A DNA stretch of 60,000 nucleotides. Origin: Lineus longissimus. Lineage: Eukaryota > Nemertea > Pilidiophora > Heteronemertea > Lineidae. The stretch is from contig NC_088311.1 in NCBI RefSeq assembly GCF_910592395.1, positions 16,496,501 to 16,556,500 on the forward strand, in the 5' to 3' direction. Each line of letters opens with the position of its first letter. The stretch's first letter is position 1. Below the pieces are notes generated by a model. It made no database searches, had not been told where the DNA came from, and saw only the letters and a list, made by a program, of their open reading frames with translations. The translations under genes were made by a program, and so were the position numbers. Below are positions 42,829 through 55,400 of the stretch, one piece after another.

Positions 42829-43003
42829 AGGCTGACATTACATAGGCCTCATTCGTTCACTTCCCACATGTCACGTTCCAGCTTTATTTAACGTTCCTCG
42901 GTGAATGCACGGCCTTGTGGCATGCATTCAGTGAGGAACGAACGCATTAAGGGGAACGTGACATGTGGGAAGTGAACGAATGAGGCCTATGTAACGTCAG
43001 CCT
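42829..43003. mobile_element. 175-bp inverted-repeat element downstream of FAF1
   Basis: AGGCTGACATTACATAGGCC mirrored at the right end, arms about 50 bp with a single early mismatch. The loop contains TTTATT on the plus strand, which reads AATAAA on the minus strand. Confidence 0.88.
42893..42898 (-). promoter_or_regulatory. Candidate FAF1 poly(A) signal
   Basis: First AATAAA found on the minus strand downstream of the FAF1 stop, about 510 bp away, inside the MITE 42829-43003. No ATTAAA or AATAAA was seen in between. Usage is inferred. Confidence 0.4.
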
Positions 43004-43409
43004 AACAAACACATCTATGGCTTTTTTACAACTTCTGAGTAAAACACTGAGTTACTAGTCAGCACAAATGTACAGTGCAGAGTTTCTGTGCTGACATGCA
43101 CATGTGACCACAAGGGCTGCAGGAAGTGTCTCCACATTCAAATGCATTCTGAAGTTGTACAGGAACTCTGACCTATACATTCAATTTCATCTATTATTTG
43201 GTGACAAAAAACCGAAACTGATCACAACCCAATCTTTCCTACAAAAAAAGCCAGGTTTCATCTTAGAAAATACCAAATCAAAATTACCATTGCTTTCAGA
43301 AGAGTACCAAAATAATCCTGAGTAAGCCTGACAAAACACAAGCACAGCATCACTTGAAATAAATAGAGCCATCATTAATTGGATAATTAATCCACATTAT
43401 TTGCCTGGA

Positions 43410-43490
43410 CTAACGTTCCTCCAATATAAGTGTCTCTTGTGGGAACAGTTTTAGATTTTCCAATGTGTCATCCTCATCTAGATTTGACAA
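43410..43490 (-). CDS. FAF1: FAF1 exon 15 (end of UBX, stop)
   Basis: Acceptor TTTCTTTCAG, phase 0. Encodes LSNLDEDDTLENLKLFPQET then LILEER and TAG. Residues 667-692. Confidence 0.96.
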   Translation of the reverse strand: MSNLDEDDTLENLKLFPQETLILEER

Positions 43491-46400
43491 CTGAAAGAAA
43501 CAAAAAAAATAGTTTTCAGATGAAAATACCATCAAACATGTGATATAAACCTGCCAAAACAGAACATCTTGAGGATCAACTCTCTGGTGCTTAGTCTCGG
43601 TACAGTTAGAAGGCAGTCCCAACCTGACCCCCCTTGTTTTTTGTTAATATTTTTTTACTGACCCGTAGTCAAGAGTTAAAAGCGCTTTTAAGACATTATT
43701 GGTTCTTCAAAGCAGACAAATTTTGGTAGATTTTCGGCCAATTTAAAATCTGACTTGTACTGTTATGCCATTATTGTCCAAAACAGCTCCCTGCCCTTTT
43801 TCATCAAAAGGCAAAATACCCTCCCTTTTCCTGGCAGAAACACTATTGTCATTCACAAAGACTAGAGTAGGGGAATACTTCATGGCCCAGGCTCCCTTGT
43901 CATGCATGTCATGTCTAGCCGGCTAAGCCCTTGCAAACGACACAAGGTACTGTTCCAGTTCATGATGAGGCCAAGACATTCTTATAGAACATAGAAACAT
44001 AGAAAGAATCAAAACCCTAGCATAGCTGGGGTCTTGAAGATGGAGACTACAACAGGATCATAGTACTTACATCTCTCTTCGGATACGTTGTCAGTACTTT
44101 GTAATCCTCTAAATGATATCCTTTGGAGACGATATAATTAAGAACAACTCGTAGTGGATTGGTAGCTAAGAAACGTCGTTGTAACATCACTCCTTCAGGA
44201 GCACGGACTCGGATTGTACTGAAGGGGACTTTACTTGATGGTGGAGGCTCTGGGGGTAGCATGTCTTGAACAGACAACCGTCGTGCCTGCAAGTACCAGA
44301 GAGAAAAGCAATTTATTCACAATGACATATCATTTCATGTCTACTGCTGATGATGACATGTTTTGCCAAGGACAGGACACCAAAATTATCGCTAAATATT
44401 TAGAATAGAAAAAAGTCTATATTGACCATTTCCACTGGAAAGTTCTCATGGAATTTTACTCACAGTTCCATTTGTGTAATTTTTCATAAATAGCCAAATA
44501 TCACACTACTGAAAATCGAGGAATTCCTACAGATATATGTGGGATGAGGTTAATCAAATAGGATGGACCTGTCATCAGAAACAGAAGCAGCAAATTACTC
44601 GTTACGGTCTGTTACAACCAAACACTCCAAAATCTGGAGGATATCAAGCCTCAAGGATTTACAATATCTTTGTATATAATGATGTCTCTGTTCAAGTTCA
44701 AATTCCAAAAAACTTTTTAAGCTAGACAGGCAAGTTCGTTTCCAATACCAGCATGATCTGATGACAGTCAACCCAGAAAATGTACTCAGAGGCCTGCACG
44801 TTACAAGGTTGTTACAGAAGCCCTACCTCTTTCATAGCATCTTCATTCCGTTGTTCTTGTAACTCTAGTTCTCTCTGAGTTTGTTCCTCGAACTCTTTCT
44901 TCATACGTTCCTCCTCTTCTAACCTCTTAGCCTCGGCCTTAGCACGGTCCACAGCTAACGACTGCTGATACGCCAAGTCTTGCTCCTGTTTCACCATCTC
45001 CCGAGCTTCTCGTTCATCCTGTATGAAAGAAATGAGAAGTGACATTTGCCAATTGGATTTTAGGTTACTTGGTAGTTGCTTTCATCCTAAAGGCATGCCT
45101 CCTATTTGAAGAACCACTTTCCAAACTGGACCTTCAAACGCCCGGGGATTAGTCTGAACCGTAGGCATTCGAAGGTCTCGTTAGTACTGTAATATGTTCC
45201 TCCGACCTTTTATCAATAATATTTTGAAAACAGAGATAATTATGCATTTTCAAACAGAAAACTTAGGTTAAGTCTAACCAAAGAGCAAAGAGAAAATACC
45301 ATAAGAATATCTACTTGATTTTAACTGTGAATGTGATTGGGTTTTATTGCATAAAGTTCAGGACATTCTTTTACAGGCCACCCAGTATAAGAGCTTGCAT
45401 TTCATAGGCTAGGAATTGATGGTCAACCCGGGGTAAAATTGACTGACAATGCCTATGGTAACATTAACAAGTCAGCCAAGGGTATGAAGAAGTTCAAGTG
45501 ATGTCAAAGACTTCAGGTTCAAGATTTGTCATCAACTGCATATTTTAGTTTACACCATCCCTTTAATTCCTGTGCCTGTATAACATTTAAACTGGTGGCC
45601 TCCTTAAAATTCTTCTTTAACCTGTTAACCGCGTAATTTTGTATTTGTTAACCGCGTCCTATTGCGTAATTAATTAGATTACACATGCACATCCTCATCT
45701 AACAGCCGCTTCGTCTTGCATGCGGTAGCCATGATTCAGCTCAAAAACTGGTGCCAGTGGCGGCCCGCAATGTTCAGAATGTAAACTACACTGTGCTGAC
45801 GATCTGAGGGGATTCCCCACCGAGTTTCTGAGTATTGCCTGGGCTTAGGCGAGTCACAAACATTGGATGCCATAGGACATCTTACGCAATGCACGGTCTT
45901 TAGGCCAGGACGTCATATGGCGTCTTACGCAGTTAACAGGTTAAAGAGTAAGTAGAATAGAACCACACTGCTTTTCATTACTGTAGTCACAGCGAGCATT
46001 TAAAACGACCCAGACACTTCTGAGCGGATATCAGGTCATATATGACTTCTATGGGCCCATTTACGTTTTGCTGGCCATTCCCGCACCCAAAAAACTGCAC
46101 TGGTCTATGGAGGCCGCCATTTACATCGTATGAAGTCACAAAATTGTATGATACGTCATATCGACCTCTATTGCGCCGAAGTGCGTAAATTTCACAAGTA
46201 CCTGAACAACTCACCTCTTCCACTATCTCTGCCCTTTGTTGCTCTTGGAAAACATCAACAGCATTTATAAGGCTCGTCATTAACTCGTCTAAACTTACTG
46301 AACCTATGCAAAAGCAAAAGTCACTTGTTAAGCATCATTGATATTGGGTTTGGTTTTTTAGAAATAAAAGCCTCAATTTGAATTCATGTTTTTAATAGAG

Positions 46401-49400
46401 AGGTTCTATTGTACATATATAGCCTGGCAATTCTGTCTTCAATACTGGTTTTTAGACAAAAAAAGAAATATTGACTGTGTCGGATCTTTAACCTGCCTTG
46501 GCAGAGATGCTAAAAACAATGATGGTGTGAAGAGGCATGACACTTTCGTCCCAGGAACCCTAGGAACATGTGGGACCGAGACCAGCTCCCTGTTCCCTGT
46601 AGCTTGGCCGACAACTGGCAAGCAGAGTTGCGCAGCAAATCATGACGACCAGCACCTACCTTGAATGACTGTGAATACTTCATTAGCAGACCTTGACCGA
46701 GTGATGATCAACATTAAAGGCATCTGCGGAGCTTTGAAATTCTTCACAGTACTGGCAGCAACGCTTCCAAAGTGACGAGTACACATATCTAGTAATCTGA
46801 AACAAAGGTACAAAGGATTGCAGTCAACTGGTGGTGTTAGGGGGAGGGCCTGGGTCAACTTCTGTTCATAAACATTGAACTGATGGATGAAGTTAATGAC
46901 CCTAGTCACTATGGCTAAACAACCTTCTTTTTCTCCATCTGGTTGCTCTGCACTTGGAGGTGTAATTTTCTTGGACATGTTGGAGGTGTAATTCTCCATG
47001 GAGTATTCCTCCTCCAAGGCGGAATGAGCAAGTTACGTTAGATGCCAATTGGGTTTATTGGCCAGAAGTAGAATCCAATGCAAGCTATGATGTTTCTCAC
47101 TTGGTGGGATCCTTTGCTTGCCCCGACATAGATAGACACCAGGAACAAGGAACCTTGGTTTTAAGTCTCATTCGCAGGACTGTGAAGAGCCAGGAACTTT
47201 ACTTCTTTGAAAGCCACACCAATTCATCCAAAAATACACTCCTGGGTTCTCCGTGGATCAAGCCCGGGCCCTACTGCATGGTTGCCAGCCGGGTTAACCA
47301 CAAGGCTATGAGGCTCCTTGGCTAAGCAACCAAAAAGTGCACACACACTCACACATGCATTATTTCAATGGCACTCTCATGTAATGAAATGTAACTGAAT
47401 CGTAAATGGCTTCTTGGATACAAAATGTAGGATGGCTGATTAACTGCAGCGCACACACGTGACCTTTTTCCTATTTCGCGACTTATAATCCCCAGAGTAC
47501 CTACCTAGTTTTATTCTTTTCCAGTGAGATGTCCCAAGCCCACGTGACAAAATTTGTACTAAGGAAACTAACTAATTGCTCCGTACACAGTATTTGAGAA
47601 CAGAAGATATTTACAAATATACTGCTGTCATGGTGCAAATAGACAGCTAATGGCTTCCTCTGAAAGGAAATGAGAAAACAAATTCAGTGACAAAAATATT
47701 AAGCAGAAGCTCTCTGCCTGGTGAACCCCTTCAGTGCCAGAGCAAAATCAGGGTCACGCATCAAGCATGCTTCCAGTACTGCTAGAGACTCCTAGCAATT
47801 GAAAAAAGAACTGAAAAACACCTGCAAAGCCGAGATTTGTGAAGCCAGTGATCGTTTACAGAGCTTGTTCAAAGATGGCGCTCCTATTGTTTTTGTATTA
47901 ATTTCAATATTTCTCCCCGGCTCCCGGCGGCAGGCACTGAAAGGGTAATGAAAACTACACATTTTGAAATTGGCTTATAAAATTTTTCTCTGAAAACATA
48001 AGTGGTTTTTCAAAAGGCATCTTAGAATTGAAACTGAACCCGAGGCGTCAGGTGTATGTTGAAATACCAAAGCCCTCTTGGATTTCACTAGAATTCGGTC
48101 AAAACCTTGCCTTTGGCTCAGGATTTAATCAGACATTTTAGCTCCAACCTCTACATGCTCAGCATCTCTACGCCAATGATATTTACGGAATCTCACTTGA
48201 GGTACAAGAAAATAGATCATGAAGAGTAGCACAACCAGCTTGGCGAGAACTGCTTACATGTTTTGCTTTGACTAATAATGCTTCCTTGAGTGCATCATCT
48301 AAACAACCAATGTAAAACACGGGGTGACATCCACCATATCTGGAGGGAAAAAATACACATTACGGCCAAGCTAACAAACTATGTGACATTTCCCTTTTTT
48401 ACATCTGTATCTATAATTGACATATTGAGGTCTAGTTTATCAGACAATCAGTTATATTGCAGTAGTGCCACACTTTTGTGCGATATTTTACCCACCATTT
48501 GGCAATCTCAAGGCATTTTGTGTCACCCACTGAGGCTGAGTGATGTGAAGGAATGATGTTACAAAATGATTGCCGACAGAGTAATTTTTCTTTTAACCTC
48601 AGGTGACGTCACACAAACATCACGTGGGGAAAATGCAACACTGACCTCTCTTCAAACTCTGAAGTAAATAGTCTCAACGCATCTGTGTCATCTTCAAATT
48701 CCTCTGGAACTGAGAGCAAAAACTAGCAGTTTACTCAACAGTTTACTCAACAATAAATTTATTGTAGGATCTAAAATCTTGAACAGCAAGGTTGTTTCCC
48801 TCTCACAGATTTTCAATTGTTTAAGTAGAAAAGGTACCCCAAGAAAGTCAAATTTATATCAAACCATGTGAAGACACTCATAACTAGCAGTGGTACAACC
48901 CTAAAGGTAACTCTGTGATTTCAGCAGGTGACAAAACTGCTTCAAATACACCATAATTGTTGTCATCTAGATGTAGCAGGTCTACCAGTACCAGCCTGTT
49001 AGCGCTCCTCTCTTCCCAGACAACAACTGAAATCACAAGTTTAGGAAAGCAAATTCTCGGGAGGTTTTGGTCTGCACACGGCTGAAACTGATCTCAAGAC
49101 CAGGACAACATCTCTTCACATTTCTGGGAAGTGTGTCCTAAACAGAAACTGGTATCTAAGACATACTTAAAGGCTTTAACTTCTTTGAAACGACCTCCTC
49201 CACGGGGAACTCAAGGTCATCATGGAAGGAATCAGCAGCATCTTCAAATTCTTCATCAGTGTCTTCATCAACTTGCATGTCTACCTCCTGCAGAGAGAAA
49301 AATTAAACTGTGATCATTTGCAGGATGTCTTCAGTAACTAATTCAGACTTTTTGGTAGTTTTTCAGTTTGTGGATAGCATTTCTTCAAACATGCCAAAAG

Positions 49401-52400
49401 CAATTCTCAAGATTCTTAAAAGATTTTACTCTTCAGCAGATTAAATGAGTTTCATTATTCTACACTGTCAAAAGAGTTAATTGCAGTAGTCAATTATACT
49501 GTGTAGACACTATTTAGCCGGTTTTGATGTGTCTGTATCACATACGCCTATTGCTTGTAACATGTACAAGTGCCCTCTAACCAGCTAAGTAGCCTCTACA
49601 CAGTATGTTTCATACAGCATTTGCAGTTTTCTATACATAATTAACCTGATTGGCTCCATAACTGACCCATTAAGTTCCATTGTTTTCGCATGACACTGCT
49701 TGGGGTGTTATACAGTAGAACCTCTCTATTAAGGACACCTATGGCCATGGGACTGACAAGTGCTGTCCTTAATGATTAGAGAGGTCAAATTGAATGGAAA
49801 CAACCAATTTGGGACCAAAACTAGTGTCCTTAATAGAGAGGTGTCTGCTAAGGGAGGTTCCACGGTATTACCTAATTGAAATCTATTTAGGTTGTTTTGC
49901 CACTTGTTAAACTATAAAATCAATAACTAAATATAACCAGAGCTGATCGACAACTGACAATAATTATACTTCAGAGCAGAATTTATGCCTTCAAAAAGAA
50001 ATAATTTGTTGATTTCACAAGTCTCTTGACTTGTCTTGTCATGTACTCTCCGGGTAACCATGTATTATTTCAAGGCAAACTCTATCTACTGTGTACACTG
50101 TATAGCTGGCGAGTTTTTTTTACGTTACAATGAGAGGATGACAGGCAAAACCCAAAGTAATGGCTATACCAGCCCCTTATCTTGCAACAATCTGTTAAAA
50201 ATACTCATTGACACCTACAAACAGCTCAAAAAGCAAAAAACCTGCCTGGCTCGCAATTTAACACTGTCACTAGACAGATAATACTCAACAATGACAGCCA
50301 CAAATGCTTTAAATAACACCCACAAATGCCCTCCATTACTTACCGTTGCAGAATATGTGACTGTTCTACTGGAATGGCCAGGTTTGGCACGGCTCACTTC
50401 TAGTTTATGACAGGGAAATCCTATACCAATTCCAGCTAGCGTCATCTGCAAAATGATTCAAATAAAATAACACATTAAACTTGGTGATTTTGGAATGAGT
50501 TTCTTCATAAGTTTTAAATTCCCTCGGTTAAACACACTCTTGTTTTGAATTTAACCTCTTTTACCGGAAACTTCCGACATTGACATACACGCCAAATCCA
50601 ACAGCAAAGGTGAATTACTACTTAGAAATCTTCACAGGTCCAATCAGCAGGATCAGTTTTCGAGAACTTCAGATTGGGCTGACGAGAATATATCAGCAGT
50701 TTGATGAATTAGTTGGAATCGTATTCAGAACAACCACATCAGTTTGATCAACTGAGAATATTTTAACCTAATGGGCCATTACCGTTTCATCCTTTGCCAA
50801 TTCTGGCCATCCCTTCCACACTTGTTTACTCATAGGTACGTCAATCAATGAGTACACATCGCCCTTAACTTCTTGAACTGTTTTACTCCCAGGGAAATTG
50901 AGCTGGTAACTTTGACCGTTGTCTTTGTGTAAAATGTTGAGCGTGAAAGTCTGTGACAATCGTTCTAAGAGATTTGGACTGAAAGTAAGGAACCAAATAT
51001 TATAAGTCTCATTGTTAAAGAGTCATTAGAAAGCACTTAAAATCATTCGAAATACAGTTTACATGTTAAACACCAGCGATATAAATTAAAACTGACCAAC
51101 TGACCAATGCAGAATGATTGCCATATTAAATACATTTGGCCTTTAATCGGCCGTTCATGGAACAAACATCTTGGCGCCAAAAACAGACGTCGGCAAGGTT
51201 GGCGAAAATGACGTCATACCATGTAAAATCCAAGAAAGACATCAAAGAGTCGCCGACGGTCGGGCACCAGCAAAAATGACGCACTTTGTCGCAACAGATG
51301 TCATCATGGCGTTGTATACAATCATACCAAGTCATGGCGGCCTCCATAGACCAGTGCAATTTTTTGCGGAAATGGCAATTAAAACATAAAAGGGCCCATA
51401 ACAGCCTCATGTGACTTGATAACTTCACTCAGAAGTTTCTTGGCTGTTTTAAATTCTCACTGTGGTTACAGTAATGAAGAGCAGTGTGCCTCTGATATAC
51501 TTAATCTTTGACTCTTTTATGCACAACCCGAAACTGTGGTGACCTTTTGCTCTTTTCCTACTGTGCAAATCTTCTGCAAACTTCCTTCCTGTGGGCCGTG
51601 AAAATCCTGGTCTTAACTTCCCATTCTAATAAACTCTAAATTCTAATAATAGCTCTATGTGGCATCTTTGATGGTTAGGTTCAGCAAATTTTACTTTGGG
51701 CCGGTGTCTAGTAGTTTGCTGAATATTTTGGCAACACAAGACAAATCAAAAGAATACTGGTGGCTAAAATATCAAGCGACGTCACAGCCTCTACACAGGT
51801 GATAACTTCAAAATGTCATGACATGTGTTGACAACTTTTACGTTGTAGCTACACCAGTATTTTGAGGCTCTGCTGGACAGCCCTTTTCTATAGCAGGCTG
51901 TATGGACGACTAACTTTCTTTACATGTATTGTAGTGTACTTACTCCTCTCCATTATTTGGCTGTAAAGACTTATTGACTGTTGGTAGTGTGTTAATAGCT
52001 GGTGTTAACAGATATAACGTCACATCTTTTGGGAGATGAAGGTCTTTTAGCAGCATCTACAATAGAATTATAAACAAGTCATGAATAGAAGTAACACAAT
52101 TTCCAAACCAAGTTGGAATGAAGAGGTACAATTTGCAATGAACAAAGTATCTTTCTATAGCAAATGTGTTGGGCTCAAATAAACACCTCTAAAAACAAGA
52201 ACTCACAAACACAGGAGTGGAAAGGTGCTTACAGCCAACAATGACTGATACCAGTGACCACAAGGATAAAACTGTCATCTTTCGCAAAGGTGTTGGGCCC
52301 ACATAAACAGTTCCAGAGAAAGGAACTCCCAAACAATTGAGTTTCTCTTCTCGCAACAGTCGAAAAGTGACAAAGAATCCAACACACAAGGATGGTTCGG

Positions 52401-55400
52401 TAGTTTCAACTATGACCGATACGAGAGACCCAAGTGTAACTGGCACTGAAGATGGGCAAAATAACATACATTATTTTGACAATTATTTGAGTGCCTCCAA
52501 GTAAAGTGCAAAAAATCAAGCACGAAAACATAATGCACAATCCTCACATTTTTTACAATTATTTGATTATTTCTCGATAGGTCCAATCGAATCATTTTAC
52601 AAGATGATAACTTACGCCATCCTCAACTTTATGCCGACTCCAGCCTTTGAGCACCTGTTTGTCTCTCGGTACTCCGATCTCATCCTCGAGCAGAACTTTG
52701 ATCCGTTCCACTGTTTCCGAGTCCACCAGAACCAGTGGTATTGCCTTATCTCTGTATTCAATTTTGAAGTTAATTAACCTGGACATTGTTGAGAATCCTT
52801 TGAAAGCAGTCTCGCGCATTCTCGAGCCAGAGGGCTGTGGTTCTGGGATGATTGGTGATATCACTTGTGGGAGGTCAGTGATGAGAGGCAGTTCAGGCGC
52901 CGAGTCGATATCTGGGGGTGGGATGTCAAGGCCTTCCATAGGTTCCCCGATAACACATGGCAATGGGGCAACCACTTCTGGACCGATAGTATCCCCAACA
53001 GCCCCGCCATCTAGGTGTTGCACAGTGTTGTTAATGGCATCCTGCACATACAATGAATACTTGTTAACTTACAACCAGTAACCTGACACCTTATCAACAT
53101 GAACATCTTATGATTGAACAAATCAACCAGGAAAAAACTTGTGTGAAATTAACTGGGAGTTAACATCCACTTATTATATTGAATGCAAAAATCCATTTAC
53201 CAATATCAATCCATACATTACTTGCCAATATAGAATGTATCAACGTTAACATGATCATCAATAGATCTAATTTTCATAAACAAAGTATGACAAAGTATTA
53301 TTATTACACTTTGCTAGAGGTACAGGACCTGTATCCCAAGGTCAGAATGCAAAAGGTAGGGGAGTTCTTTTGGGAATGCCCAAAACGTTTTTGTCCCTCA
53401 ACTGCGCCAAGTCACAGCTTAACTCGATTGCACGCGTCTCTGATTTCAACAATTTTAACAACCAATTTTTAGTACACTGGGTGAATGTGAAAATACTTTT
53501 GAAGAATATTTAAAGTGAAGAAACAATAAACGGAAGGTCCTCACATTAAATCGTGTTAGGCCTCTGTCTATCAGCCTAGTGGATACGGCATAGGTCTCAG
53601 ACCCCAGCATGCCCGGTTCAAATCCCACAATGGTCACTTTTTTAAGTTTCTGTCCGTGATATTTCTTCTAAATTTTGTGATAATATCGTGCTTTATTTGT
53701 TGTTAAAAAAACCTGACTTTCACTCCAAAATAACAGACAATCATACATCTTCCGCATCTTATAGTAATAGAAGTGTTAGCTTTGTAAGATTTCCCGCAAC
53801 ATTTTATGATTTAGCGTTGTCATGTACACGGGCGGTAAATACTCGAAATATATACCGATATTCAAAAATCTAAGTTACAAGTTAGTCCTGTACTCATAGC
53901 GCACTATGGAAAAAGGTACAGGAGAAATGCCCTACAAATAAAACTTGCGACGTGGGGCAGATACGGGAATTGTGTGCGCATGCGCAAAAAAAACTCCCGT
54001 ACCTTTACTTAGCATTCTGACCTGGGGATACGGGTCCCGTACCTCTAGCAAGACCTTATTATCATTATGACATGAGTTTTAAATAGGAGAACTACAAGCA
54101 AGATTTTTCTTTTGATAGTTAACATACATAGGCAGTACAAGGCTGAAGTACCAACTTCAGTAGAGCATAACAACAAATTTTTCTATACTTACCACTAAGT
54201 TCCAGTTGTATTTTTCGAGGACTTCAATACTCTCTCCAATATCTTCAAGACCAGTACAGGCCTGAAATATAAAAAGCAACTCTTTAACAAAATGCACCAA
54301 TATCTTCGCTGGCAGTAATATTTGTCAAACATGCAGAACTCACAGCAGTGCCTGTCAATCTTGCCATGGAGCAGAGGGATGACGTTGCGACATAGTGTTG
54401 ATGCTGGCTCGTGCAGCAGAGATTGTGATGTAATTGGACGTGGTAAAGGGGCATGACATCACCATGTGTCATTGTTGCAGGATGCATCAAATGATGTTAC
54501 CCCGCTGAAGCATGAAAATTCGTCAATCTCACAGCCAAAATTCATTAAAATCCTATTTTGGAGAAACTGCTGTAATTGATGCGTCACAGTGTTCAGAAAA
54601 AGTGTTGAACAGACAGTGATCAAGGATCAAGTGGAACACTGACAGTGTTAATGTCCTGGTTGCAAGGCAGTATTCAGGAAAAGTCATACATGTCATAAGG
54701 TGTCATTGACTTAGTCACACTATTATTTATTAAAGGGCCAGTTTGAGGATACTCTGGTAGTCACGCTGATTGGGAGTTTTGAGACGATAGTGACAGTGTC
54801 ATTAATGACAGTTGTGGTGAGATGACATTGACAGAGTCTCAATGTCACGGAGAGTGTTTCGATGAGCCTGATCAAGTCACAATGTCTTTCAGCTGTCAAT
54901 TTTTCGAATTTCGATGCTATCCCGCTCCGGAATCGAGATAGAAACGCCGTTCTCGATCCTGACGACGTCATGACGCATATTTTGGTTCTGCTATGTCGGG
55001 GAGGGGGGAGGGGTGTCGTGATGTTGTTGCTTGTGCTCTAGTGCGATGAATCAATTTTGAACAATTTTTTTTCATTGTAGAAAGCTTTGAAAGTAGTAGC
55101 AACCGTTGAACAGCACTCTGAGATGACCCCCCCCCCCCTTTTGATTTGTATGGTTTGCTTTAGCGGTTTTCCCAGAGTCTTTCAGTTTCATAAATTGACA
55201 TCCTGATTTGAATGGTTGAAACTGATCTGCACTTATCTTTTAGGAAGGACATGGCATGTTGGTGGAAGAATGCCTATTATATTAGGCCTGACTACAGGAA
55301 AGCCCTGATTGGACTTTTGTCAATAGGAACCGAGTAAAGCTTGATGGGTCATCTCAGAGTGCTGTTCACTGGACACGAAAGCAGAGTGCAAAATCCCAAC

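Noticed and set aside
52647-53081. 144-codon plus-strand frame
   Set aside because: Opposite-strand shadow of FAF1 exon 3, whose minus-strand product matches FAF1 throughout.
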